Shown here: positions 1 through 8,072 of the stretch, one piece after another | Layout of the letters: every line of letters begins with the position of its first letter | Position numbering within the stretch: the stretch's first letter is position 1 | Source: Rhizobium sp. NXC24 | Lineage (GTDB): Bacteria > Pseudomonadota > Alphaproteobacteria > Rhizobiales > Rhizobiaceae | Assembly: GCF_002944315.1 (NCBI RefSeq) | Contig: NZ_CP024314.1 | Span: forward strand, 496,001 to 560,000 | Direction of reading: 5' to 3' | Length of the DNA stretch: 64,000 nucleotides | Notes under the pieces: generated by a model | The model's database searches: none | What the model saw: only the letters and a program-made list of their open reading frames with translations | Told to the model about the DNA's origin: nothing | Program-made: the position numbers and the translations under genes

Positions 1-116
1 GCGAGGAAGTCGCAGCAATCATCATTGAGCTCTTTAGAGAAGGGATCCATGACGAACACGAGCTCGTCGCTTTAGTCGAAAATAACGACGGCCATCGCTC
101 GGTTCGCGCAGAATAA
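1..116 (+). CDS. C-terminal end of a small conserved rhizobial protein (partial)
   Basis: The reading frame starts at base 3 and ends at TAA 114-116. The 37 visible codons encode a segment with EEVAAIIIELFREGIHD, followed by a short acidic and basic tail. It matches the middle of the small protein at 14502-14753 (EHIGAVVIELYRQGVHDPAHL), so the two are paralogues. The 5' end lies outside the window. No function is known to me for the family. Rhizobial genomes often carry several copies of such short helical proteins. The call as a real gene rests on this internal match. Confidence 0.7.
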   Translation, partial: EEVAAIIIELFREGIHDEHELVALVENNDGHRSVRAE

Positions 117-207
117 TCCCGCCGTCGCGGAACAGACTGATCGGGAAACTCCTTCCGAAAATGCCGCTTTCCGACGCGCCGACCGGCCATCTAAGTTAAA
201 CCGCCGC

Positions 208-1209
208 TCAGCGCAGCGTTAAGCTAGCGATGGCGTATTGCTCCTGCTCCATGCGCAGATGATCGAGCATCCGCGCAATTCCCTCCTCCAGGCTGATGTG
301 CGGTGCAAGCCCGTAGGAGCGCTGAAGGGCCGTATCGCCGCAGCGATAAAAAACGCCTTCAGGGCGATCGCAGAGGCCTTTTACGACAGGATTCCAGCCG
401 ATTTGCCGAGCGATGATTTCCGCCAGCTCCATAAAGGAGGTAGCCCTGCCGGTCGAAAGGTTGAGGCTGGCGCCATCCGGCAATAATTCCTTGGTTTGCC
501 AGATGAAATCGACGCAATCATCAATATGGATGAAGTCCCGGCATTGCCGGCCGGAACCCCAGACGAAAACTTCCGCGGCGCCTCTTTCGTCAAGCAGGCG
601 CCGGCAGATGGCAGGGAACGGATAGGCAAGATCCTGATCCTCGCCATAGCCGCTGAACGGCCGGTAAGCGACCGCCCGGTTGCCGTAACGCTCGACATAG
701 AGCTTCATTAGATATTCGCCGGTCAGTTTCGCCCAACCATAGCTGAGATCGGGCACGCCGATGGCGGCCTCGAAAGAAATCATATCCTCCGAAAGCAGCC
801 GATGGTTGGCAGCCGTCTGCAGCGAGACGGGATAAGCTGCGCTGGAGCTGAAGAACACGACACAGCCGGGTTTGGCGCGTGCCGCCCATTTCCACAATTC
901 CGTATCCACCGCCAAATCCTCGGCAACGTCGAGCGAGCGCGCCTCCAGGGTCACGCGGCCGCCAACCAATGCGGCCAGATGGAAAACATAATCGAAGCGT
1001 TCCAGCGGACGGAAAAAGAAGGTCCGGCAATCCTCCTCGAAAAAGGTAAAGCGCGATCCGGGAAAGCGCTGCCAGAGATCGGGATGCCGTGCCCCCGTCC
1101 CTTCCACCAGTTGATCGACGCAGACGACATCCAACCCTTCGGCCAAAAGCCGCCTGATGAGATGCCTTCCGACAAAACCACAGCCTCCCGTTACCAAAGC
1201 CCGCGTCAT
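208..1209 (-). CDS. NAD-dependent epimerase/dehydratase (extended SDR)
   Basis: A 333-residue extended short-chain dehydrogenase that probably makes or modifies a nucleotide sugar for surface polysaccharide. The Rossmann glycine motif GGCGFVG lies at residues 8-14. The catalytic YxxxK appears as YGWAK near residue 157, preceded by a serine-rich FFSSSAAY strand. The length and the RDFIHIDD segment near residue 225 fit the GDP-mannose dehydratase / GDP-fucose synthase / UDP-glucose epimerase superfamily. The start lies 15 bp after the stop of the upstream glycosyltransferase, so the two form a two-gene operon. The exact sugar cannot be told from sequence. Confidence 0.9.
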   Translation of the reverse strand: MTRALVTGGCGFVGRHLIRRLLAEGLDVVCVDQLVEGTGARHPDLWQRFPGSRFTFFEEDCRTFFFRPLERFDYVFHLAALVGGRVTLEARSLDVAEDLAVDTELWKWAARAKPGCVVFFSSSAAYPVSLQTAANHRLLSEDMISFEAAIGVPDLSYGWAKLTGEYLMKLYVERYGNRAVAYRPFSGYGEDQDLAYPFPAICRRLLDERGAAEVFVWGSGRQCRDFIHIDDCVDFIWQTKELLPDGASLNLSTGRATSFMELAEIIARQIGWNPVVKGLCDRPEGVFYRCGDTALQRSYGLAPHISLEEGIARMLDHLRMEQEQYAIASLTLR

Positions 1210-1224
1210 GTGACTGATCCTTTT

Positions 1225-2436
1225 TTATTGAGCGAAGAAGCCGCTCCTGCCTGTATAAATATCGACCATGCGCCGTCCCCATTCCGCCTTGCTGGGCGCA
1301 ATCCGCTGGCCAAGCGCGCGCGCCCCTTCGCAAAGGCTCTGCATCAGCCGGTCGTCATCGGTGCTCGCCAAACGTTCCGCCAGTGAACCGGCATCGCCGC
1401 TTTTAAAGACCAGTCCCGCGCCGTTCCGCTCTACCTCGGCGGCTATCAGCGCATTGCTGCTGACAATGACAGGAATGCCGGACATCAGCGCCTCGGCGGC
1501 TACCAGTCCATAGGGTTCGGGCATGCGGGAGGGCATGATGAAGACGCGCGCCTCACCCGCGAGCGCCGTCACCTCCTCGTCGGCCAGCCAGCCCGGAACC
1601 CAACAATGCGGCAAGGCCCGCTGCATCTCATCGAGCAGCGGTCCGCGGCCGATCAGCGTCGCCGTTCGCCCGGTCTTGTTCAACGCATCAGCAAGCGTGC
1701 GGACGCCCTTTTCCCAACACATCCGTCCCAAGAAAACGGTGCGGTGATTGCGCCAAGCCTCCACGGGCGTCGGCGTCAACGGCTCGGTCGGCGTGCGCAA
1801 GGTCAGAAAATGCTGCAGCGGCCCCGAGTGTAGATAGGCCTCCATGCTTTCATGCGCCAGCACGATGCCGACGCGGCTCCAGAACTCCTCGCCGACGCCG
1901 CGTTGTGTCAGCGTGCGTCGAAAGCGCCAGAGTTTGTGGAGATAGTTTCGCTTGTCGCAATTGGTCGCAAGACATGCTGCCGACAGCGGGCGGACATCGC
2001 AGACCGTTCCGCTCTGGAAATTGATCAACCCTCCGTTGGGACAACTCAGAAAGAAATCATGCGCTGTGATGATGACCTTGGCCTTGTGTTTGGCGAGCGC
2101 GTAGAAGATCGACGGCGAGAGAATCTGCGACCAGCCATGCACATGCACGACGGTCTCCTCGTCCGTTTCCTTCAACAGACCGTCCAACGCCTCGTAGGCC
2201 CGCTTGTTATAATGCTTTTCGAAGACATCGGTGAAAGTGGGACCGTCGCGAAGGGGGCGTTCGCCAAGCGCAACCGTGCGGATGCCCGCAAAGCGCGGCT
2301 TCAGTCCTTCGCCGTCATCACCGACCAGGATGGCGCAATTCAGCCCTGCTTGCCTGCTCGCATCGACGCATTGCAGCGCCACTTTGGTCGCACCGCCGCG
2401 AATGATTGAGACGTCATTGACAAGTATGAGACGCAT
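1225..2436 (-). CDS. Glycosyltransferase, family 4 / group 1 (GT-B fold)
   Basis: About 403 residues. The N-terminal half opens with a strand and a GGATK loop, as in GT-B enzymes. The C-terminal half carries the nucleotide-sugar site: FLGRMCWEKGV near residue 235, then MPSRMPEPYGLVAAEALMSG near residue 310 with the E-x7-E motif of GT4 retaining transferases. It likely adds a sugar to a lipid-linked or polysaccharide acceptor in the cytoplasm. The ATG at 2436 is preferred over an in-frame GTG four codons upstream, because the protein then begins directly with the beta-strand MRLILVN. It is cotranscribed with the downstream epimerase. Confidence 0.88.
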   Translation of the reverse strand: MRLILVNDVSIIRGGATKVALQCVDASRQAGLNCAILVGDDGEGLKPRFAGIRTVALGERPLRDGPTFTDVFEKHYNKRAYEALDGLLKETDEETVVHVHGWSQILSPSIFYALAKHKAKVIITAHDFFLSCPNGGLINFQSGTVCDVRPLSAACLATNCDKRNYLHKLWRFRRTLTQRGVGEEFWSRVGIVLAHESMEAYLHSGPLQHFLTLRTPTEPLTPTPVEAWRNHRTVFLGRMCWEKGVRTLADALNKTGRTATLIGRGPLLDEMQRALPHCWVPGWLADEEVTALAGEARVFIMPSRMPEPYGLVAAEALMSGIPVIVSSNALIAAEVERNGAGLVFKSGDAGSLAERLASTDDDRLMQSLCEGARALGQRIAPSKAEWGRRMVDIYTGRSGFFAQ

Positions 2437-3089
2437 GGAACCCGGCACTCACCCCACCCGTATTGCGTGGGACCGGACGAAAGGGATTCGCCTTTTACAT
2501 CATGCCCCTGCCGGTATTCAGCGGCCTGTTCCGTGGTTAGTTCAATTCGGCTTTTCGCACTAAGGCAAGTGATCGCACGGGACGCGCGAGTAGGCTTTAC
2601 ACCGATTGCTGCCGTAGTAGAGTTGACTTCTGGCAAAACCAAGTTTTGGGCGAATGTTCGCAGGGACCATCCATCGCGTGGTACAGTTCAGCGCGGGACG
2701 ACATTCAGCATGAGGTGCTAAGAGACGTTCGGTCCCCTTCGGCAGTAGCGCCCGCCGCCCTAGATGAGTGCGGGCGGCGGGTAATACCGCTCGCCTTTGT
2801 AAGGTGAACGTCATGGTGAGCCGACCAACCCGGCCACGACGTCAAACCAAAGAAGCGAAACGTTGTTCCCATCTGATGTTCACCAGGAAAGGGCGGTTGC
2901 CTAAGCCGGCTGTCGAGTGACGAATGAGACCATGAAGGGATTGGCCAACAGCGGCGGCCACGCGCCGGCTAATGTAGCGAGGTGGCGGTCGTTGGGAAAC
3001 GCCTCCCACCCCTTTGTGCCGGGAAGGACAATCGCAAGCCAGAGGCTCTGCCGTCGTGGTGCGCTCCATGCGAGCGCGATTTCGCGAAT
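2437..3089. other. Gene-poor stretch, no convincing coding sequence
   Basis: About 650 bases between the glycosyltransferase and a broken small gene. Short open frames on both strands have unnatural composition and no recognisable motif. The only clear structure is a strong inverted repeat at 2751-2781, listed separately. The stretch probably contains decayed sequence, and I could not identify its origin. Confidence 0.5.
2751..2781. repeat. Perfect 10-bp GC-rich inverted repeat (hairpin)
   Basis: CCCGCCGCCC at 2751-2760 is followed by an 11-base spacer and GGGCGGCGGG at 2772-2781. It would form a very stable RNA hairpin on either strand. No T-run follows on either side, so it is not a clear intrinsic terminator. 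It sits in non-coding sequence. Confidence 0.6.
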
Positions 3090-3319
3090 TCAAATGAGTG
3101 GATTTCTGTACTGCTCGATGTGCATTTGGATCGTAATCGCCTCGTAAAGCGCTTCAGGCGTTTTCTCACCGGCGATTACGCAGTTGACTGCAGCGGCCAT
3201 TGCAGACTTGCCACATCGCTGTCGAGGTCGATGTGGTTCTTTTCGCACCAGAGTTTGACGATGGTCGTAACGATCGCGATTTCATTGTCTTCGAGGATGA
3301 GCAAGTTGGAGTGCAACAT
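3090..3319 (-). pseudogene. Small conserved rhizobial protein gene, frameshifted
   Basis: The N-terminal part reads in one frame (MLHSNLLILEDNEIAIVTT, then WCEKNHIDLDSDV). The natural continuation is in another frame (SAMAAAVNCVIAGEKTPEAL, then YEAITIQMHIEQYRNPLI, TGA at 3090-3092). Inserting one G in the GG around 3216-3219 joins them as DSDVGKSAMAAA into a protein of about 76 residues. The joined sequence has normal composition and ends cleanly, so it was a gene. In the given sequence the first frame stops early at 3176-3178. An in-frame ATG at 3334 is an alternative start. Either a real one-base deletion or a sequencing error in a G run explains it. The function is unknown. Confidence 0.7.
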
Positions 3320-3643
3320 CAATGTGCGTTCCATAGGCAAACGGATTGGATATCCCAGTCGCCGCGCCAATCGTCACGTGAGGCCGTTTTGATCCCTCTG
3401 ACAAATCAACCGAGGGCGGTTCCGGTAGGGGCGAAATGACATTGCAACAATCTTAGATGACCGCCTCAGCTTCCCGTTGGACGTTGTGAAAAATGATAGG
3501 GCAGTGGGTGTTGGTGATCTGCCTTGTCGATCTCGCAAGGTGATAGCGTAGAACCCCGTGGGAGATGAAGCGTGCTGTCAACAAAACCGGCGAACTGCCT
3601 CATTATCCCACCGAGCAGATCGACCCCCGCAAAACCCCAAAGC

Positions 3644-3674
3644 AGCCACGACCCGAGACATCTCGGGTCTGGCT
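3644..3674 (-). terminator. Intrinsic terminator of cspA
   Basis: GACCCGAGA (3650-3658), a two-base loop, TCTCGGGTC (3661-3669), extended by AGCCA/TGGCT after a one-base bulge. It lies 13 bases beyond the cspA stop on the minus strand and is followed there by a T-rich stretch (GCTTTGGGGTTTTG). Confidence 0.75.
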
Positions 3675-3687
3675 TCGTCTGCCGTGC

Positions 3688-3891
3688 TCAAAGCGGTCTG
3701 ACGTTTTCCGCCTTTGACTTGCCGGTCTTCCGATCCTGACCGAGATCGTAGGATACGGATTGGCCCTCTCTGAGCACATCGCCATATTGCAGGGCGGAAA
3801 CATGCACGAAAACGTCCGTTCCTCCGGATTCCGGCGTAATGAAACCAAAGCCTTTGTCGGCGTTGAAAAACTTAACCTTGCCACTCGGCAT
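3688..3891 (-). CDS. cspA: Cold-shock protein (CspA family)
   Basis: A 67-residue single cold-shock domain that binds single-stranded RNA and DNA and melts mRNA structure. Both RNA-binding motifs are present: RNP1 as KGFGFI (residues 13-18) and RNP2 as VFVHVSAL (residues 27-34). The start [10 protein letters not shown] is standard for the family, so the longer in-frame extension upstream is not used. The monocistronic layout, with a strong terminator directly behind the stop, is typical of rhizobial csp genes. Several paralogues normally exist per genome, so the symbol is generic. Confidence 0.96.
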   Translation of the reverse strand: MPSGKVKFFNADKGFGFITPESGGTDVFVHVSALQYGDVLREGQSVSYDLGQDRKTGKSKAENVRPL

Positions 3892-4334
3892 GAAAATCCC
3901 CGTGTCGTTGCAATTTATTCGCGGTGGCAACCTAGCGGTCAGCGATCGCCAGATCAAGCTGATCCATCGCATGGCGCTCTTTCGCGTCTCTTTCGAGATC
4001 TGGTGGATGTAAATCCTGATCTGACTAAAGAGCTTCTAGTCCGTTCAAGGCCGCCGCAAGGCACATTACACAAGGGAGCTTAGCGTGAAGGCAGAGGCAG
4101 CGCCGTATAGACGATTTTCCCATGCACAGTCCGAACGAAGCCTTCGGGATAAAAGCGCCAGCCGATGTGAGGTGCGTTACCTCACTCGGATGTTCTCGAT
4201 TCCACTGCGGAGATCCAGCGTCTTGGATCCTTATCATTCGGTAGTGATCTCACCTGCAGTAGTTGCTGAAGGTCCTTGATACCCTGTAGGCGCCCGATGA
4301 TCATCATGATCTAACGCCAAACCTTCACGGCGCA
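3892..4334. other. Leader of cspA and gene-free stretch
   Basis: About 440 bases. The part next to 3891 would be the 5' leader of cspA, which in this family often folds as an RNA thermosensor; I see no diagnostic motif. The rest contains only open frames of implausible composition. Confidence 0.4.
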
Positions 4335-4360
4335 GAAAGAGCCCGCCGACGGGCTCTTTC
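4335..4360. terminator. Strong hairpin terminator behind the small stress-protein gene
   Basis: GAAAGAGCCCG (4335-4345), loop CCGA, CGGGCTCTTTC (4350-4360): an 11-bp perfect stem starting 12 bases past the stop at 4372. The flank is T-rich on the plus-strand side (ATTTTCATT) and not on the other, so it may act in both directions. Confidence 0.7.
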
Positions 4361-4371
4361 ATTTTCATTGC

Positions 4372-4533
4372 TCACTTGGAGTTCTTGTGGCTCTGTTCGC
4401 CAGCTTTGACATGCTGCTCGTGTGAACCACCCTGCTTGCCGATCGAGCTCGAGCTTTCCTTGCCCGAAGCGCCTTTGCGTCCTTCAGACTTGGAGCCGCT
4501 TTTGCTGCCATGCGTTCCACTGGTAGATGGCAT
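4372..4533 (-). CDS. Small hydrophilic Gly/Ser/Lys-rich stress protein
   Basis: A 53-residue protein starting MPSTSGTHGSKSGSKSEGRK and ending SHKNSK. It is almost wholly Gly, Ser, Lys, His and Glu and predicted disordered. It resembles the hydrophilic KGG/stress-induced small proteins that protect cells on desiccation or in stationary phase. A textbook ribosome site (GAAGGAG, 7 bases before ATG) fixes the start. A GGAAC-N16-GGTT element 50-74 bases upstream fits the general stress sigma factor EcfG. A strong terminator follows. The reading frame is therefore well supported despite its small size; the function is inferred from composition and promoter only. Confidence 0.82.
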   Translation of the reverse strand: MPSTSGTHGSKSGSKSEGRKGASGKESSSSIGKQGGSHEQHVKAGEQSHKNSK

Positions 4534-4582
4534 GTTAAAACTCCTTCGTTGGTCGAGATCATGATCGATCCCTATCGACGCG

Positions 4583-4607
4583 AACCGCGATCGCGAGCAA
4601 GTGTTCC
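4583..4607 (-). promoter_or_regulatory. EcfG-type general stress promoter
   Basis: On the minus strand GGAAC (4603-4607) and GGTT (4583-4586) are separated by 16 bases. The alphaproteobacterial EcfG consensus is GGAAC-N16/17-CGTT, so the match is 8 of 9. It lies about 50 bases upstream of the ATG at 4533. Confidence 0.6.
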
Positions 4608-4778
4608 GACGATTGCACCAAAAATTCTGAAACGGAACGAGCAGCGGCAGCGCAGCCCTATAGCCACCGGCGGCCGATCACGGATCTGAAGCGCCTCTCA
4701 GCCAACCGTGTCTACCGGCAGGATGACCGTGTCGCAGGTTCATAAATTAGCACGAGCCAGCATTTGCAGTCGCTGCTT

Positions 4779-5021
4779 TCAGACACTATGGGCTCGGCAT
4801 GAGGAAACGGTCACGGTTGTATCAGGCCTATTGGTGCCTGTGTATTCTGGTGGGGATTCGCGGAGGAGCGCATTTAGCATAAAGCTGGCAACATCCCGAT
4901 CCAGCCCTTCGAGGATGATCCCACGGAACTCCGCGGGCCGGCTGGTGGCCGTGTCAAAAACGGTCCACGCGTTCCCTCGCTCGGGCCTCAGGATGTAGTG
5001 AGCGGCAATTGGAAAGCTCAT
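4779..5021 (-). CDS. Small protein, paralogue of its upstream neighbour
   Basis: 80 residues. GAAGGA nine bases before the ATG is a good ribosome site. The core AWTVFDTATSRPAEFRGIIL, followed by EGLDRDVASFMLN, aligns with the core of the 65-residue protein at 5094-5291 (WSVVDAVTQDVAEILGVPLI, then GIGKELAQDTADLLN). The two genes therefore look like a tandem duplication with diverged ends. I do not recognise a named family. The soluble alpha/beta-like composition and the position among stress genes suggest a stress-related role, which is inference. Confidence 0.65.
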   Translation of the reverse strand: MSFPIAAHYILRPERGNAWTVFDTATSRPAEFRGIILEGLDRDVASFMLNALLRESPPEYTGTNRPDTTVTVSSCRAHSV

Positions 5022-5093
5022 TTTGGTTTCCTTCAGGGTTCGTGTTGACGATCTCAGTTCCTTTTGACTGCAGGCTTTTGCACGCGGGAAACC

Positions 5094-5291
5094 TCAATCT
5101 TCCAATCCCGGTTTCTTCTTGCTCTCCTCTAAATTCAGCAGATCGGCCGTATCTTGGGCCAGCTCTTTGCCAATACCGATGAGCGGCACGCCAAGTATCT
5201 CGGCCACGTCCTGAGTGACAGCATCGACCACCGACCAACTGCCGTTAACGTCCTCCTTCGCCGAATATCTCATGTGGCCATCATCGCTCAT
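5094..5291 (-). CDS. Small protein, paralogue of its downstream neighbour
   Basis: 65 residues with the core SWSVVDAVTQDVAEILGV and a charged tail ending KKKPGLED. An internal ATG at codon 7 (MRYSAKEDVNG) could be the real start, since no clear ribosome site precedes the first ATG. It shares the pattern W-(S/T)-V-x-D-x-x-T-x-x-x-A-E-x-x-G with the protein at 4779-5021 and lies 72 bases upstream of it on the same strand, probably in one transcript. The family and function are unknown. Confidence 0.65.
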   Translation of the reverse strand: MSDDGHMRYSAKEDVNGSWSVVDAVTQDVAEILGVPLIGIGKELAQDTADLLNLEESKKKPGLED

Positions 5292-5480
5292 CTCATCAGA
5301 GGCTTGAAAAGCTTAACGTTCCAACCTTCAAATTGTTTTGATAGAGACATGTGCGGAATTAACGGAAAGCACGCAGTGATCTGTCCGGCTGTTTATGGCA
5401 GATCAAGTTCTCCAGATGCAGCGGGCCCAGACAGATCGCGATTCATTCTGAAAACCTAGAGATCACGCACCACTCTAGCC

Positions 5481-5701
5481 TTGCTGGCCAGCGGCGACAC
5501 CACCGTTAAGCAACGACTGCGTCTTGAAGGGCTGAGATCAAAGAGGAAGCATCCGAGCCACGGGAACAAAAGGATGGGCTTGAATATTTGGATACCGAGA
5601 CGGTTTCCGAACTCAAGAGGCTTTCGGAACTCCGAAGCGAACTCGTCAGGATCAAGACCGATGCCGGCATCTTACGCCCGGTGGTTTCGATGCCGGCGTA
5701 G
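5481..5701 (+). pseudogene. Possible frameshifted small coiled-coil protein gene
   Basis: The first part reads LASGDTTVKQRLRLEG. After a frame change near 5528 the sequence continues EIKEEASEPREQKDGLEYLD and then TETVSELKRLSELRSELV, ending VVSMPA and TAG at 5699-5701. The second part has a natural heptad-like composition, whereas neither single frame reads well throughout. No start codon with a ribosome site is clear. I infer a decayed small gene, with low confidence. The remainder of 5292-5783 shows nothing recognisable. Confidence 0.35.
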
Positions 5702-5783
5702 TTCATTTCTGTTCCCGTGAGGACGGAAGGAACCATCAGTCGCGATTGCGAAAATGCTGCCGTGCAGTGGCTTGTGAGCTGGC

Positions 5784-7697
5784 ATGAGATCTCGTCAGGC
5801 GGTGGGAACGTCCTGCAAAGACGTGGAGGCTTCCGACTTGGATCGCCGAACGACTGAAGCGCTAAAGAACGACTGCAGGCCGATTGCCGCCTATGGCTTG
5901 ATCGGTAACATGATCTCGGCTGCCCTCGTCGGCCGCGATGGCTCCATCGACTGGCTTTGCCTGCCCCGTTTCGATTCACCGGCATGTTTTGCTTCGCTTC
6001 TGGGTACGCCGGAGAACGGCCGCTGGCGCATCGCGCCCGCCTTGACGCCAAGGCGCAGCAGCCGGCGATATCTCCCCGGCACGGCGGTCATCGAAACCAC
6101 GTTTGAGACCGAAGACGGTGTGTTTGAGCTTATCGACTTTATGCCTCTCGCCGAGGATGAGGAGAGAAGCGATATAGTGCGGATCGTGCGCGGCAAGCGC
6201 GGGCGCGTAGGCGTCGAGATGGAACTCGTCCTGCGCTTCAATTATGGGCTCGTGGTGCCTTGGGTGCGCCGGCGCGACTATGGCCTGAGTGCCGTGGCTG
6301 GTCCGGACGCGGTCGAGCTTCACACCCAGGCACCGCTGGAAGGGCAGAACATGAAGACCCTCTCCCGCTTTGAGGTCACCGAGGGTCAGAGCGTTCCATT
6401 CACCTTATCCTATCATCGGTCGCACCGGCGGCCGCACTTCGTGCCGGACCGCGACGAGGCACTGAAACACACGATAAGCTGGTGGCAGGAATGGTCGAAA
6501 CGCTGTTCGTTCGACCCATCGCGAGAGGACTGGCGGGAAGCGGTCGTGCGATCGCTCATCACACTCAAGCTGCTCACTTTCCGCCCCACCGGCGGGATCA
6601 TCGCCGCCCCAACCACGTCCCTTCCGGAAACGCCCGGCGGCGAGCGAAACTGGGATTATCGCTACTGCTGGCTCCGCGATTCGGCGCTGACCCTTTACGC
6701 CCTTCTTAACGCCGGGTATCGAGAGGAGGCGGAGGAATGGCGGCGCTGGCTTCTGCGCGCCATTGCCGGGCGACCAGACCAGCTTCGGATCATGTACGGT
6801 CTCGCCGGCGAGCGCTGGCTGCCGGAGCATGAAATTCCGTGGCTGGCTGGATATAGGGACAGTCGGCCAGTCCGGATTGGCAACGGCGCCGCCCGGCAGT
6901 TGCAGCTAGATGTCTTCGGCGAAGTGCTCGACACGCTTCACACCGCGCGGGAGGCGGATCTCGCCTCGGCTCCGGACGCCTGGCAACTGCAAAAGGTTTT
7001 GCTCGAGCATCTTGCCCAGATCTGGCGCGAGCCGGACCAAGGCATCTGGGAAATGCGGGAATCGGCGCGACACTTCACGCATTCGAAACTCATGTGCTGG
7101 GTGTCCTTCGATCGCGCTATCAAGGCAGTCGAGCGGTTTGGGCTGGACGGGCCCGTCGATCGATGGCGGGCGGAGCGCGATGCAATCCACGCAGAAATCT
7201 GTGCCGAAGGCTTCGACCCCCGTCTGCGCAGTTTCGTCCAGTCCTATGGTTCGAAAGCTCTCGACGCGAGCCTCCTGCTGTTTTCCCAGGTCGGCTTCTT
7301 CCCTGAGGACCATCCGCACATCCTCGGCACAGTCAAAGCTGTTGAGCGCGACCTCCTGCGGGATGGGTTCCTACTCAGGTATCGTCCCGAGCACACTGTC
7401 GACCCATACCAGCAACCCGAAGGCACATTCCTTGCCTGTTCGTTCTGGCTTGCCGACGCGTATGTCATGTCGAAGCGAATTGACAAAGCCGAGGCGCTGT
7501 TCGAGCGGCTGCTCTCGGTGCGCAATGACCTTGGCCTCCTCGCGGAGGAATATCAGCCCTCGTCCCGAGAGTTGCTCGGCAACTTCCCGCAGGCCTTCTC
7601 ACACGTCGGCCTCGTTAATACGGCCTTCAATCTCATACGTGCCGCAGGGCCGGCGCGTCAAAGAGCCGCGCGCACCGGACCCAATATCGCTTCTTAG
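5784..7697 (+). CDS. Glycoside hydrolase family 15 protein (glucoamylase/trehalase-like)
   Basis: 637 residues. The N-terminal trehalase-like domain begins near residue 35 (IAAYGLIGNMISAALVGRDG, then SIDWLCLPRFDSPACFASLL). The C-terminal (alpha/alpha)6 GH15 barrel runs from about residue 240, with the family signature ERNWDYRYCWLRDSA near 290 and LLAEEYQP near 592, where the second acid lies. Family members hydrolyse terminal alpha-glucosidic bonds, including trehalose, in the cytoplasm; no signal peptide is present. Trehalose turnover fits the stress genes around it. The first ATG lacks a good ribosome site, so the start may lie some 25 codons downstream. The next sequence is a glycoamylase relic. 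Confidence 0.9.
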   Translation: MRSRQAVGTSCKDVEASDLDRRTTEALKNDCRPIAAYGLIGNMISAALVGRDGSIDWLCLPRFDSPACFASLLGTPENGRWRIAPALTPRRSSRRYLPGTAVIETTFETEDGVFELIDFMPLAEDEERSDIVRIVRGKRGRVGVEMELVLRFNYGLVVPWVRRRDYGLSAVAGPDAVELHTQAPLEGQNMKTLSRFEVTEGQSVPFTLSYHRSHRRPHFVPDRDEALKHTISWWQEWSKRCSFDPSREDWREAVVRSLITLKLLTFRPTGGIIAAPTTSLPETPGGERNWDYRYCWLRDSALTLYALLNAGYREEAEEWRRWLLRAIAGRPDQLRIMYGLAGERWLPEHEIPWLAGYRDSRPVRIGNGAARQLQLDVFGEVLDTLHTAREADLASAPDAWQLQKVLLEHLAQIWREPDQGIWEMRESARHFTHSKLMCWVSFDRAIKAVERFGLDGPVDRWRAERDAIHAEICAEGFDPRLRSFVQSYGSKALDASLLLFSQVGFFPEDHPHILGTVKAVERDLLRDGFLLRYRPEHTVDPYQQPEGTFLACSFWLADAYVMSKRIDKAEALFERLLSVRNDLGLLAEEYQPSSRELLGNFPQAFSHVGLVNTAFNLIRAAGPARQRAARTGPNIAS

Positions 7698-7760
7698 CGC
7701 CCAACAGCGATATGATTGGCTTTCCCCGCTAGCGATGGAGGCTAGGCGGCGCGAGCTTTA

Positions 7761-7990
7761 GATGAAGCCGGGTCAATTCAAGATAGCAAGGGAAAGAAGC
7801 AAACGGATCGTCTGGCCCGGACACTACTATCATTTTCTGGATATGAAGGTGGGACGGCGCGTCTGGCGGATGTGAGCTTTCCACCATCGATACGGCGCTT
7901 CTGATTGCCGGCGTCCTAACAGGCGGAGCGTATTTCCGCAAAGACAGCAAAGACGAGGCGGAGATGCAGACATTGTCGTCGTCATTGAGG
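7761..7990 (+). pseudogene. Relic of a PF10091-type glycoamylase / cyclic-glucan enzyme gene
   Basis: The first frame reads IVWPGHYYHFLDMKVGRRVW. One extra base near 7870 is then needed to continue as CELSTIDTALLIAGVLTGGA, followed by YFRKDSKDEAEM. Both segments are hallmark motifs of the putative glycoamylase domain (PF10091), including the nearly invariant STIDTALL core. Proteins with this domain are several hundred residues or longer; only about 70 residues remain. It is a decayed fragment, placed directly after a GH15 gene, so a former carbohydrate cluster is plausible. Confidence 0.65.
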
Positions 7991-8036
7991 CGGAGACCGC
8001 ATCGCCGGCGATCAGGTGATGCAGGCGGCTTGTGAA

Positions 8037-8062
8037 AAGGCCCGGGCTCGAAACCGGGCCTT
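8037..8062 (-). terminator. Intrinsic terminator
   Basis: AAGGCCCGG (8037-8045), an 8-base loop, CCGGGCCTT (8054-8062), followed on the minus strand by TTTTCAC. It lies 10 bases past the stop of the secreted small protein gene at 8073. Confidence 0.75.
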
Positions 8063-8072
8063 CTGCGGAGAA

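Noticed and set aside
6910..7761. 283-codon plus-strand frame inside the GH15 gene
   Set aside because: Out-of-frame shadow with Ser/Arg-rich composition; the GH15 frame carries the conserved signatures.
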